The notes under the pieces were generated by a model, which saw nothing but the letters and a program-made list of their open reading frames with translations, searched no databases and was not told where the DNA came from. Of a stretch of 64,000 bases of DNA, positions 35,211 to 44,427 are shown one piece after another. The stretch spans positions 1 to 64,000 of the forward strand of contig JAFVAQ010000027.1 in the NCBI GenBank assembly GCA_017480495.1. Reading direction: 5' to 3'. The number at the start of each line of letters is the position of its first letter. The first letter of the stretch is position 1. The stretch comes from Eubacterium sp. (GTDB lineage Bacteria > Bacillota > Clostridia > Lachnospirales > Lachnospiraceae). Both the position numbers and the translations under genes were made by a program.

Positions 35211-35278
35211 ATTTCTAAAAAATCTTATATATATCGAAAAAAGGTTATATAGATGTAGAAGAGGTCCCAAAGTATAAT
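35211..35278 (+). promoter_or_regulatory. Activator motif and -10 of the sugar ABC operon
   Basis: Motif with TCTAAAAAAT, TATATATATC, an A6 run and GTTATAT (35244-35250), followed exactly 22 nt later by TATAAT (35273-35278). It matches 27826-27890 in sequence and spacing. No -35 hexamer is evident. Confidence 0.65.
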
Positions 35279-35329
35279 AGATTTATCGAAAGGTTCGAAA
35301 AATATCTTATTGAATAGGAGAAAAAAGAC

Positions 35330-36778
35330 ATGAAAAAAATGAGTAAAGTTATTGCCTGTGCTATGTCAGTAGCTCTTGCAGCAAGCTGTATTACAGGTTG
35401 TGGTTCATCAAATGATTCAGCAAAGACAGATGCTACAACAGAGAAAGCTGCACAGGCAAGTGAAGCTGAAAGTGACACAGAAGAAGAGAAAGCATCTTCC
35501 GGTGAAGGATCAGTATATATGCTGAACTTCAAGCCAGAAACAGATGAGGCTTGGCAGCAGCTTGCTTCTGACTATGAGGATGAAACTGGTGTTGAGGTTA
35601 CAGTTCTTACTGCCGCTGATGGTCAGTACAACACAACACTTCAGTCTGAAATGGCAAAGGAATCTGCACCAACAATTTTCAATATTGGTAACACATCAGC
35701 TGCTCAGACCTGGGATGAGTATACATATGATATGAGCGGTACAGAGCTTTATTCACACCTTACTGATAAATCACTGGTTGTAAATTACAACGGTAAGACA
35801 GCAGCTGTAGCTAACTGCTATGAGGCTTATGGAATCATATATAACAAGAAGATAATAAATGACTATGCAACTTTGGATAATGCGGTAATTAGTTCTGCAG
35901 ATGATATAAACAGCTTAGATAAGCTTGAGGCTGTTGCAGCAGATATTAATGACAGAGTTGATGAGATAAATGACGAGTTCGGATATGAGCTTACTGAAGC
36001 CTTTGCATCAGCAGGCCTTGATGACGGTTCCTCCTGGAGATTTTCTGGACATCTTGCAAACCTTCCTCTTTACTATGAGTTTGTTGATGATGGATGTGAT
36101 CCTCTAGCTGGTGAAGCTGAAATAGATGGAGCTTATCTTGATAACTTCAAGAGAGTTTGGGATATGTATGTAGGTACCTCTTCAGCAGATCCAAAGACAC
36201 TTAATTCTGGTTCATACAATGCTGAAACTGAGTTCGGTATGGAAGAAGCTGTGTTCTACCAGAACGGTGACTGGGAGTTTGGTCCTCTTACAAATGAAGA
36301 AAATGGTTACCTTGTTTCAGCTGATGATATCGGTATGCTTCCAATCTACTTCGGTGTTGATGATGAGAATGAAGGCCTCTGTGTAGGAACTGAGAATTAC
36401 TGGGCAATTAATGCAAAGGCAGGACAGGAAAACATCGATGCTTCACTTGATTTCCTTAACTGGTGTATTACATCTGATGAGGGTCGTGATGCGATCACAA
36501 ACACTATGGGACTTGCAGCTCCATTTGATACATTTACAGGAGATTTTGAGACACAGAACGTATTTAAGAAGGACGCAAATAAGTATATGGCTGATGGAAA
36601 AACATCTGTAGCCTGGTCATTTAATGCAACTCCAAATGTTGATGACTGGAGATCTGATGTGGTATCAGCACTTACAGCTTATACAGATGGATCAGGTAAC
36701 TGGGATGCTGTAACAGACGCATTTGTAACAGGCTGGGCTGATCAGTGGAAGCTTGCTGAAGAGGCACGTGAAGAGTAG
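35330..36778 (+). CDS. Extracellular sugar-binding lipoprotein (ABC)
   Basis: 482 residues. Lipoprotein signal with lipobox ITGC (lipidated C24), then a low-complexity acidic/alanine linker and a type 1 solute-binding domain of the MalE-like class (YMLNFKPETDEAWQQLASDY near the start). The gene heads an operon with two MalFG-type permeases. No ATPase gene is in the operon, so the shared MsmK-like ATPase is presumably elsewhere. Ligand is likely an alpha-glucan oligosaccharide, judged from the neighbouring glucan enzyme only. Confidence 0.9.
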   Translation: MKKMSKVIACAMSVALAASCITGCGSSNDSAKTDATTEKAAQASEAESDTEEEKASSGEGSVYMLNFKPETDEAWQQLASDYEDETGVEVTVLTAADGQYNTTLQSEMAKESAPTIFNIGNTSAAQTWDEYTYDMSGTELYSHLTDKSLVVNYNGKTAAVANCYEAYGIIYNKKIINDYATLDNAVISSADDINSLDKLEAVAADINDRVDEINDEFGYELTEAFASAGLDDGSSWRFSGHLANLPLYYEFVDDGCDPLAGEAEIDGAYLDNFKRVWDMYVGTSSADPKTLNSGSYNAETEFGMEEAVFYQNGDWEFGPLTNEENGYLVSADDIGMLPIYFGVDDENEGLCVGTENYWAINAKAGQENIDASLDFLNWCITSDEGRDAITNTMGLAAPFDTFTGDFETQNVFKKDANKYMADGKTSVAWSFNATPNVDDWRSDVVSALTAYTDGSGNWDAVTDAFVTGWADQWKLAEEAREE

Positions 36779-36795
36779 ATAAGAGAGGTAATATT

Positions 36796-37650
36796 ATGGA
36801 AAGGTCCACAAAAAAATACTGGCCAGTATTTGTCTTTCCGACAATGGCAGCATTTATAATAGGTTTCATAATACCATTTGTTTACGGAATATTCTTATCA
36901 TTCTGTAAGTTCACAACAGTTGTGGACTGGAAGTGGGTCGGGCTTAAGAACTACGCTAAGATATTTGTTGTAAATGGAAAGCTTGATAAAAACTTCCTTC
37001 ATTCACTTTGGTATACATCTCTATTTACTGTCGTTACAGTAATAGTTATAAATGTGATTTCATTTGCAATAGCACTTCTGCTTACAAGAGGTCTTAGGGG
37101 AACCAATTTTTTCAGAACAGCATTCTTTGTTCCAAATCTGATAGGCGGTATCGTACTTAGTTACATCTGGCTTATGATATTTAACAGTGTTCTGCAGAAT
37201 TATTCTCAGACTATTGTTAGTACACAGTGGCACGCATTTTGGGGAATGGTTGTAGTTGTTGCCTGGCAGCAGATTGGATATATGATGGTTATATATATTG
37301 CAGGTATCCAAAATATTTCAACTGATGTAATAGAGGCTGCAAAGATAGACGGAGCAAGTCCCTGGCAAATGCTTACAAGAGTTAAGATCCCTATGCTTAT
37401 GCCAACAATTACGATATGTACTTTCCTCACATTAACAAATGGTTTTAAATTGTTCGATCAGAACTTTGCCCTTACTGGTGGAAATCCAGGTAAACAAAGT
37501 CAGCTTCTTGCACTCAATATATATGACACAATGTATGGCTCTACTGGATGGCAGGGTGTTGGTCAGGCAAAGGCAGTTATATTCTTTATCCTTGTTGCGG
37601 TTATTTCACTGATTCAGAATAGAATTACAACAAGTAAGGAGGCTGTGTAA
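36796..37650 (+). CDS. Carbohydrate ABC transporter permease (MalF-like)
   Basis: 284 residues with six helices. The EAA loop that contacts the ATPase is DVIEAAKIDGASPWQMLTRV. The N-terminal WPVFVFPTMAAFIIGFIIPF segment is typical of UgpA/MalF-type proteins. It lies 17 bp after the binding-protein gene and 4 bp before the second permease. Confidence 0.9.
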   Translation: MERSTKKYWPVFVFPTMAAFIIGFIIPFVYGIFLSFCKFTTVVDWKWVGLKNYAKIFVVNGKLDKNFLHSLWYTSLFTVVTVIVINVISFAIALLLTRGLRGTNFFRTAFFVPNLIGGIVLSYIWLMIFNSVLQNYSQTIVSTQWHAFWGMVVVVAWQQIGYMMVIYIAGIQNISTDVIEAAKIDGASPWQMLTRVKIPMLMPTITICTFLTLTNGFKLFDQNFALTGGNPGKQSQLLALNIYDTMYGSTGWQGVGQAKAVIFFILVAVISLIQNRITTSKEAV

Positions 37651-37654
37651 AAGT

Positions 37655-38536
37655 ATGAAACATAAAAAAAAGACTACGGACAGATTGATCTCAATCATTA
37701 TTGCTATACTATCACTTGCCTGGGTTGCACCGCTATTAGTTGTTATACTTAATTCATTTAAGAAGAAGGCTTACATATTTAAGAATCCCTTTGGCATAAG
37801 TTCGAAACCTTTATCTTCTGGTTTTGAAAAATGGAGTCACGGAATAGAAAAATGCTTTGCAGGGCTGCTCAATTACAAGAACGCACTTAATAAGACAGAT
37901 ATGCTTAGAAGTTTTGGCTGGTCCCTGATGATAACTGTAGGTTCGGTTGTACTTATAGTTCTGTGTACTTCCATGTGTGCCTGGTACATAACAAGGGTTA
38001 GAAATGTTATAACAAAAGGAATCTATGTATTATGCCTCTTTTCTATGATAGTTCCATTTCAGATGGTGATGTTTACGCTTTCAAAGTTTGCCAATATACT
38101 TCATCTTGGTAACCCTTTAGGTATAATATTTGTATATCTTGGTTTTGGAGCTGGACTGGCGGTGTTCATGTTTACCGGGTTTGTGAAAACCATACCTATA
38201 GAAATAGAAGAAGCTGCATATATAGATGGATGCACTCCGTTGCAAACTTACTTCCTGGTTGTTTTACCTATATTAAAGCCAACGGCAATTACAGTAGCTA
38301 TTCTTGAAGCTATGTGGATATGGAATGATTACCTCCTTCCAAGTCTTGTGCTTAATGTAAATAAATATAGAACTATCCCAATCGCAATACAGTATCTTAA
38401 GCAGAGTCACGGACAGATTGACTGGGGTGCTATGATGGCTGCGCTTGTTATAGCTATATTCCCTATAGTAGTATTCTATATGATCTGTCAGAAGAGTATT
38501 ATACAGGGAGTTACTGCAGGAGCAGTAAAGGGATAG
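37655..38536 (+). CDS. Carbohydrate ABC transporter permease (MalG-like)
   Basis: 293 residues with six helices. EAA loop IEIEEAAYIDGCTPLQTYFL, and the family C-terminus with SIIQGVTAGAVKG. It completes a heterodimeric importer with the preceding gene. Confidence 0.9.
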   Translation: MKHKKKTTDRLISIIIAILSLAWVAPLLVVILNSFKKKAYIFKNPFGISSKPLSSGFEKWSHGIEKCFAGLLNYKNALNKTDMLRSFGWSLMITVGSVVLIVLCTSMCAWYITRVRNVITKGIYVLCLFSMIVPFQMVMFTLSKFANILHLGNPLGIIFVYLGFGAGLAVFMFTGFVKTIPIEIEEAAYIDGCTPLQTYFLVVLPILKPTAITVAILEAMWIWNDYLLPSLVLNVNKYRTIPIAIQYLKQSHGQIDWGAMMAALVIAIFPIVVFYMICQKSIIQGVTAGAVKG

Positions 38537-38565
38537 AACTTTTATCTTTTAAAACATATACAAAT

Positions 38566-38603
38566 AAGGTACAATTGATAATAATTATCGTTGTACCTTT
38601 TTG
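38566..38603 (+). terminator. Rho-independent terminator after the permease operon
   Basis: AAGGTACAA pairs with TTGTACCTT, with an inner GATAAT/ATTATC pair, then TTTTTGTG. Confidence 0.8.
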
Positions 38604-38691
38604 TGTATGATGGGTCATGCGGATAAGACTGCGTAAGCAAGCTTGTTCAGCGATTGCATGACATGATTAGTATTATATAAGGATTGAGATA

Positions 38692-40398
38692 ATGAAAAGA
38701 AGAAGTATTATATCCCAGATTCTGGTTATAGTTATGCTGCTTTCTCTTGTTGGCTGCGGCAGTGATGCGATAGAGAAAGAAACTACCGAAGCCTTGAATG
38801 AAGAAGAATATGAACAGCAGATGCTGGAAGCAGAAACAACACCTTATGGTAAATATCCGGAAACAATATATTATTCTCTGGGAAAGGTGACTGGAGATAA
38901 TAATTCCAATATGCCAGCGGGCGACACTTATGAGAATAATGAATATACCAGATATCTTCTTGATAAGATAAATGTTCAGAATAAAGATGCTTTTGAGGCT
39001 AATGAATATAAAGATTATGATGAGAAGGCTGAAATGGACATAAAGACCAGGAATATTCCGGATATAATGGTGGTCAGTGATTATGATACTTTAAAAGAGG
39101 TTGTAGAAGCAGGACTTGTTGAAGATCTGACTGATGTATATGAAAAATGTGCAACTCCTAGGATTAAAGAAATATATGATAGTTACGGAGAGAGTGTACT
39201 GAGTACTGCCATGTTTGATGGGAAGCTTATGGCTATTCCTGAGACAAGTATCGCTACAGGACCAAGTCTTATATGGCTCAGAAAGGACTGGATGGATAAG
39301 CTTGGACTTGATGATCCCAAAACCTTAGAGGATGTGCTGGATATAGTTAGAGAGTTTATTAAAAAGGATCCAGGGGAAAATGGTCCAGGAAATACAGTAG
39401 GTCTTGTCTGCGACGAGGAATTAACTGGGGATACCGGTTATGCGTATGAATACCAGCTGGATATGATCTTCACCAGCTTTGGTGCCTATCCGAAGCAATG
39501 GATAGAGAAGGATGGAGAGGCTGTATATGGTTCTGTACAACCAGAAGCGCGAGAGGCGCTGATTAAAATTCATGAGCTATATGAAGAAGGGGTAATAGAT
39601 AACAGTTTTCTATTCAGAACAAAAAGCAATATAGTAGAGTTGATTGAGGGTGGTCAGTGTGGTTCTTTCTTTGGTCCCTGGTGGGCTCCCAACAATCCAC
39701 TTTGTGATGTTATAGCGACAGATACAGAAGCGGATTGGAGACCGTACCTTGTTTCAACAGATGGAAGTCCGAGTGGGAAAATCTCCTATGCATCTCAGAA
39801 AAGTGTCGGACAATATGTTGTTGTCAGAAAGGGATTCGAACATCCTGAGATAGCAGTGAAGATTATAAGTGTTCTATTTGACTATGCCAGATATGAGGGA
39901 GATGATGTTGAAGGAATAAAAGCATACTATGAGATGAATGTTGCTCCGACTGCATATCCGCTTACGATAAATGTAGATTATAAAGATGCTCTAAACAGAT
40001 GCTATAAAGATCTTACGGCAGCAATGAATGGGGAAAAGAAAGAATCAGAGCTTCCTATTCTGGAGTCATCTTATTATAACGTATGTAAGGATTACGAATC
40101 GAAGACTGAACATACACCGGAGGAGTGGGCTGCTTATACTTCCAGGATAACCGCTCTTGGGCTTATTTCTAAGGCTGAAGCCTCCGGAAGATTAGATGAA
40201 GTTGAGTCCCTTTACTTTGGAGAGACGGAGACTATGAAAACAAAGTGGTTGAGCCTCTGTGAATCAGAAAAAGAGATATATCTCCAGATTGTTACTGGAG
40301 ATAAGAATATAAGCTATTTTGATGTCTTTGTTAAAAAATGGCAGAGCGGTGGAGGAATCAAGATTACAAATGAAGTAAATGATGAATTATCGAACTGA
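38692..40398 (+). CDS. Second extracellular solute-binding lipoprotein (LplA/YtcQ-like)
   Basis: 568 residues. Lipobox LVGC (C22), followed by a long two-lobed binding domain of the LplA/YtcQ type (FDGKLMAIPETSIATGPSLIW, LWLRKDWMDKLGL-like). It is unlike the smaller binding protein upstream and has its own upstream gap behind the operon terminator. It might supply an alternative ligand to the same permeases or act as a sensor partner for YesM. No permease follows; an IS element lies downstream. Confidence 0.85.
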   Translation: MKRRSIISQILVIVMLLSLVGCGSDAIEKETTEALNEEEYEQQMLEAETTPYGKYPETIYYSLGKVTGDNNSNMPAGDTYENNEYTRYLLDKINVQNKDAFEANEYKDYDEKAEMDIKTRNIPDIMVVSDYDTLKEVVEAGLVEDLTDVYEKCATPRIKEIYDSYGESVLSTAMFDGKLMAIPETSIATGPSLIWLRKDWMDKLGLDDPKTLEDVLDIVREFIKKDPGENGPGNTVGLVCDEELTGDTGYAYEYQLDMIFTSFGAYPKQWIEKDGEAVYGSVQPEAREALIKIHELYEEGVIDNSFLFRTKSNIVELIEGGQCGSFFGPWWAPNNPLCDVIATDTEADWRPYLVSTDGSPSGKISYASQKSVGQYVVVRKGFEHPEIAVKIISVLFDYARYEGDDVEGIKAYYEMNVAPTAYPLTINVDYKDALNRCYKDLTAAMNGEKKESELPILESSYYNVCKDYESKTEHTPEEWAAYTSRITALGLISKAEASGRLDEVESLYFGETETMKTKWLSLCESEKEIYLQIVTGDKNISYFDVFVKKWQSGGGIKITNEVNDELSN

Positions 40399-40456
40399 TA
40401 TGACCGCTTAGTTCTTTCTATGTACCGCTTGGTTGTGCAAATATTGATATACGATT

Positions 40457-40502
40457 AAACCTCCTGTAATATGTGGACAAATCACAGAAACAGGAGGTTT
40501 TA
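40457..40502 (+). terminator. Rho-independent terminator after the second binding protein
   Basis: AAACCTCCTGT pairs with ACAGGAGGTTT around a 22-nt loop, then T. The IS605-type element begins a few bases later. Confidence 0.75.
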
Positions 40503-40662
40503 TCAATATCTAGCGAGAATACTCCGTCTTCTATAAGGCGGAGATGAATCGCACTAATGGGCTCTAAAAATCTATAATAAATCGTCTATCTTTCATTGAA
40601 AAAGATGTCTAAATATGATATAATCAATTCAGTAGTAAATATGTAAAAAGGACTTAAATAAA

Positions 40663-41109
40663 GTGTATTTAGAATCTAATAATCATTCAGTGTTCTCAAT
40701 GCATTATCACTTGGTTCTGGTAGTGAAATATCGCAGAAAAGTGATAAATGATGATATCTCTAAACGGTTAAAAGAGATATTTGAGTATATAGCTCTAAAT
40801 TATAACATATCCATTGAGGAATGGAATCATGATATAGATCATGTCCATATACTTTTCAAGGCGGAGCCTAATTCAGAGCTGTCTAAATTTCTGAATGCTT
40901 ATAAATCTGCAAGCAGCAGATTGATAAAAAAGGAGTATCCTGAGATAAGACAAAAACTATGGAAAGAGTATTTCTGGTCGAAAAGCTTCTGCCTTATTAC
41001 TACAGGTGGTGTAACTATAGATGTCATAAAGGAATATATCAAATCCCAGGGAGAGGATAAACCTGATGGCAGACGTAAAAACAAACAGAGCAATCAAATA
41101 CAGGATTAA
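40663..41109 (+). CDS. tnpA: IS200/IS605 transposase TnpA (Y1 HUH)
   Basis: 148 residues. HUH motif DHVHILF (H60, H62) and catalytic tyrosine Y125 in IKEYIKSQ. The FFW-like WKEYFWSKSF segment precedes it. Start GTG at 40663, because the N-terminal NNHSVFSMHYHLVLVVKYRR is conserved in the family; AAAAGG is 12 nt upstream. Intact; transposes single-stranded DNA. Confidence 0.92.
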   Translation: MYLESNNHSVFSMHYHLVLVVKYRRKVINDDISKRLKEIFEYIALNYNISIEEWNHDIDHVHILFKAEPNSELSKFLNAYKSASSRLIKKEYPEIRQKLWKEYFWSKSFCLITTGGVTIDVIKEYIKSQGEDKPDGRRKNKQSNQIQD

Positions 41110-42190
41110 ACCCAACAAAGCTCAGGAACAGCTCCTGCAGCAGACATTTGGGTGTGTAAGACTTGTTTACAATCATTATCTTGCAGAGAGAATTAATTCT
41201 TATGATAAGAATGGAACAAGTCTTAATTATTATGATAACGCAAATGACCTGAAACTTTTAAAGAAGGAACTTTCATTCTTAAAAGATGTAGACAGCATTG
41301 CTCTGCAGCAGAGTCTGAGACATCTTGATACTGCATATAAAAACTATTTCAGGGATAAGAAAGTTGGATTTCCTAAGTTCAAATCTAAGAAGAATAATCA
41401 TAAGTCATATTCAACAGTATTCGTGAACAATAACATTTCCATAGAATCAAACCATATAAAGCTGCCTAAGATTGGAAAGGTAAAGATGATCTATCACAGA
41501 CCTGTTCCAGATGATTGGAATCTCAAATCCGTTACGGTATCTCAGGAACCGGATGGAAAGTATTATGTATCAGTCCTTTTTGAATTTGTCATTAGTATTA
41601 AAGAGGTTCCTTCAGATATAACGATAGGACTGGATTATTCTATGTCATCACTATATGTAGATAGTGATGGTAATTCCTGTGATTATCCAAAGTTCTATAA
41701 ACAGGCACTGGCTAGACTGGCAAGACAGCAGAGGAAACTGTCCAAAATGAAAAGAGGTTCAAACAATTATTATAAACAGAAAAATAAGATTGCAAGACTT
41801 CATAAACATATCGCTAATCAGAGAAAGGATTTTCTTCATAAGGAATCTACCGAGATAGCCAATCGCGTAGATACAGTATGTATGGAAAATCTTGATATGA
41901 AAGTGATGTCGCAGGAACATAACTTCGGAAAATCAATATCTGATAATGGATGGGGAATGTTTACAAGTTATCTGGAGTATAAGCTTCGGGATAGAGGAAA
42001 ACACTTTGTAAAGATTGATAAATTCTATCCATCAAGTCAGATATGTCATTGTTGTGGCTATAAAAACGAAGAAACAAAAGATCTGTCAATAAGAAAATGG
42101 ATATGTCCAAAGTGCAATAATGAACATGACCGCGACATAAATGCAGCAATAAATATACGTAATGAAGGAATGAGATACTTAAGTATCTAA
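41066..42190 (+). CDS. tnpB: RNA-guided nuclease TnpB
   Basis: 374 residues. N-terminal helical region begins NRAIKYRIKPNKAQEQLLQQ. The RuvC-like catalytic residues are present: D190 in GLDYSMSS, E274 in MENLDMK, and D355/D357 in HDRDINAAINI. Zinc finger CHCC with CPKC. Length and motifs suggest an active nuclease guided by RNA from the element's right end. It overlaps tnpA. Confidence 0.92.
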   Translation: MADVKTNRAIKYRIKPNKAQEQLLQQTFGCVRLVYNHYLAERINSYDKNGTSLNYYDNANDLKLLKKELSFLKDVDSIALQQSLRHLDTAYKNYFRDKKVGFPKFKSKKNNHKSYSTVFVNNNISIESNHIKLPKIGKVKMIYHRPVPDDWNLKSVTVSQEPDGKYYVSVLFEFVISIKEVPSDITIGLDYSMSSLYVDSDGNSCDYPKFYKQALARLARQQRKLSKMKRGSNNYYKQKNKIARLHKHIANQRKDFLHKESTEIANRVDTVCMENLDMKVMSQEHNFGKSISDNGWGMFTSYLEYKLRDRGKHFVKIDKFYPSSQICHCCGYKNEETKDLSIRKWICPKCNNEHDRDINAAINIRNEGMRYLSI

Positions 42191-42303
42191 GTATAAATAG
42201 AACCGTCGGACAGACGGGGATAGCTCGTGTATGCTGTAATCATTAGATTACTCGAACGAGAAGCCCCCACTTCTTAGCGAAGCGAAAGTGGTGGGAGTAT
42301 GTC
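42150..42303 (+). ncRNA. Candidate TnpB guide RNA (omega/reRNA) and right end
   Basis: The 3' part of tnpB and the right end downstream usually encode the guide RNA scaffold. This stretch is structured: ACCGTCGGACAGACGGGG, TCGTGTATG..., then the CCCCCACTT/AAGTGGTGGGAG hairpin. The guide itself would be the flanking sequence right of about 42303. Boundaries are inferred. Confidence 0.5.
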
Positions 42304-42570
42304 ACTTTTTCATTAACTTTGTTCTATATACTATTTATACCTGTTGAAGTGCTTATGTTTTACCTTATGGGGATATTTCAGAATACAGGCAGTGCGAGAG
42401 TATGGGGCATCTTTTTAGCTATAATCATAATTATGTACATCGTATCTGTAATAATTGATAGAGTGGTTATGAAAAAGAAGTCTGTTATATATACTCAGAA
42501 ACTACTAAAGTATTCTGCGGATAAAGAAAAAAAGTATGGGAAAATAATTAACTCAACTTTCCCAGCATAA
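42301..42570 (+). pseudogene. 3' remnant of a membrane protein gene
   Basis: From the IS right end an open frame runs to 42570 with no credible start or ribosome site: the frame reads LTLFYILFIPVEVLMFYLM, then FLAIIIIMYIVSVIIDRVVM and a charged tail. Two hydrophobic helices are present. The 5' half is not found left of the IS, where a terminator lies instead, so it was lost by insertion plus deletion. Confidence 0.55.
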
Positions 42571-42657
42571 ATCACCGAACATTGCCTGAATAAATGTAGC
42601 TTGAGACGCAATCCAATTACCCACTTGATTTTTGATCATTTCTGTGATTTTTTTTTA

Positions 42658-42686
42658 TTGACAAATGTATATACGCATTATATATT
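42658..42686 (+). promoter_or_regulatory. Promoter of the ABC-2 operon
   Basis: TTGACA (42658-42663) and TATATT (42681-42686), 17-bp spacer. Confidence 0.8.
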
Positions 42687-42711
42687 GTGTATATCAGATA
42701 TATACAATATA
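42681..42711. promoter_or_regulatory. GntR (YtrA-type) operator
   Basis: A 15-bp arm TATATTGTGTATATC is followed after one base by its reverse complement with one mismatch (GATATATACAATATA). It begins at the -10 hexamer, so bound repressor would block the ABC operon. The GntR gene is the last of this operon. Confidence 0.75.
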
Positions 42712-42729
42712 TAAACCGAGGTGTATAAT

Positions 42730-43617
42730 ATGAGTAGTATAAATACTTACGAAAATGCTATAGAAATAAAGAATCTTACCAAGAAGTACGATGGATTCAC
42801 GTTGGATAATGTGAGCTTCGATGTTCCTAAGGGGAGCATCATGGGATTCATTGGACAGAATGGAGCAGGCAAAACAACTACAATCAATTCGCTTCTCAAT
42901 ATCATTAACTGGGATAGTGGCGAGATAAAACTTCTTGGGCAGGAGATGCCGGAACATGAATTTGAAGTAAAGGAACAGATTTCTGCTATCTTCGATGTAC
43001 TTCCATTTAATGATGATCTGTCGGCAAAACAGCTTACTCATATTATGAGAGGCATATGGAAGGAGTGGGATGAGGATACATTTCTGAACTACCTGGAAAG
43101 ATTTCAGCTTCCCTTTAAGAAAAAGTTTGGACAGTTTTCAAAGGGTATGAAGATGAAGCTTCAGATAGCTGCGGGGCTTTCTCATAATGCAAAGCTTCTC
43201 ATCATGGACGAGGCAACAACAGGACTTGATCCGGTTGTGAGAAATGAAATCCTGGATATATTTCTTGAATATCTGCAGGATGAAAATAACTCGATTCTCA
43301 TGTCATCTCATATCACATCAGACCTTGAGAAGATAGCAGATATGGTTACATTTATCGATAAAGGAAGGATACTTCTTACAGGGATAAAGGATGAAATCCT
43401 TGATAATCATGGCGTTGTTAAATGTTCCAAGAAGGATTTTAAAGAGTTTGAAAGAGAAGATTATATAAGCGCCAGAGTTACTGACTTCGGTGCTGAGGTA
43501 ATGGTAAGTGACCGCAGTAAAGCCAGTAAAAAGTTCTCTGGTGCAGTGATAGATAAGACAACACTTGAAGAGATTATGCTTTTCTATGTAAACAGAGATA
43601 AGAATCAGTGGAGTTAG
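42730..43617 (+). CDS. ABC transporter ATP-binding protein (YtrB-like)
   Basis: 295 residues. Walker A GQNGAGKTT, signature FSKGMKMKL (degenerate, as in this branch), Walker B LLIMDEATTGLD and the switch histidine in SSHITSDLE. It belongs to the YtrB/CcmA-like group with downstream ABC-2 membrane proteins and a GntR regulator. ATG at 42730 has GAGGTG upstream; GTG at 42721 is rejected. Confidence 0.9.
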   Translation: MSSINTYENAIEIKNLTKKYDGFTLDNVSFDVPKGSIMGFIGQNGAGKTTTINSLLNIINWDSGEIKLLGQEMPEHEFEVKEQISAIFDVLPFNDDLSAKQLTHIMRGIWKEWDEDTFLNYLERFQLPFKKKFGQFSKGMKMKLQIAAGLSHNAKLLIMDEATTGLDPVVRNEILDIFLEYLQDENNSILMSSHITSDLEKIADMVTFIDKGRILLTGIKDEILDNHGVVKCSKKDFKEFEREDYISARVTDFGAEVMVSDRSKASKKFSGAVIDKTTLEEIMLFYVNRDKNQWS

Positions 43618-43647
43618 GTCGGAAAAAACATTGATAAGGATATGAAT

Positions 43648-44427
43648 ATGAAAGAATTAATCCTAAGAGATATATATTTAATAAGAAAAAATCTCCTGAT
43701 TACCTTTGGAATATTTACGGGTATATTCATTTTAGGTTTTTTAGCTGTTTTATCTGCTAAGTATGGGAACATAGCGAAATATGCATTTGATAGTGGAGTG
43801 ATAAATGATGTACTTCAGACTTCGACTGCTTTTGGAATAGTAGCAGGTGTGATACTCGGAACTTCTGTGGAGCATATATATAATCTTATTAACAAGGATT
43901 ATAACTGTGGGTGGCATCAGTACCTTTTATCTTCGGGAATTAAGCCTGAAACCATAGTCGGCGTTAAATATCTGATGGTGGTTATTATAGATATTATATG
44001 CTTGCTGACAGGTATAGGTGGATGTCAGCTCCTGAAAGCTATATCTGGAGCGGGTGAGGGATTACTCATTAAAGGAGCATTTGCTGATCAGGAAGGAATG
44101 ATTGTAATTATCTGGTTTACATCTATACTTCTTATCACCGGAGGATATTTTTCTGCATTGGAATATGCTTATAAGGGAAAGAGTAACCAGAAGACTGATA
44201 TCATCAAAATCCTTCCAATTATGGTGGCTATCATAGTTATAATGATAATCTTCTTCATCCTGGAACAGGACGAAGAAGCGAGTAAGCGACTTCTTCTGGC
44301 GCTGTTTGATAAGCTGCAGAATGTGACAGTATTATATATCGTACCGATTGTAACATCATTAGTGGTTACAGTAATCTGCTACCTGATTTCTGTAAAAATA
44401 GTTAAGAAAGAGGGGAGGCGAGTATGA
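43648..44427 (+). CDS. ABC-2 type permease
   Basis: 259 residues with six hydrophobic helices, no soluble domain. Starts at ATG 43648 with AAGGA 7 nt upstream (ATG at 43642 overlaps it). Overlaps the next gene by 4 bp. Typical of the YtrCD/ABC-2 pairs that respond to cell-wall stress. Substrate unknown. Confidence 0.85.
   Translation: MKELILRDIYLIRKNLLITFGIFTGIFILGFLAVLSAKYGNIAKYAFDSGVINDVLQTSTAFGIVAGVILGTSVEHIYNLINKDYNCGWHQYLLSSGIKPETIVGVKYLMVVIIDIICLLTGIGGCQLLKAISGAGEGLLIKGAFADQEGMIVIIWFTSILLITGGYFSALEYAYKGKSNQKTDIIKILPIMVAIIVIMIIFFILEQDEEASKRLLLALFDKLQNVTVLYIVPIVTSLVVTVICYLISVKIVKKEGRRV

Larger units (their letters stand above)
40511..42303. mobile_element. IS200/IS605-family insertion sequence, complete
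   Basis: Element with TnpA and TnpB in the same direction and overlapping by 44 bp. Left-end palindrome CTCCGTCTT-CTAT-AAGGCGGAG at 40522-40543; right-end hairpins at about 42258-42295 (CCCCCACTT with AAGTGGTGGG) before GTATGTCAC. Ends are subterminal hairpins without target duplication, as usual. Exact cleavage positions are estimated to within about 10 bp. Confidence 0.8.
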
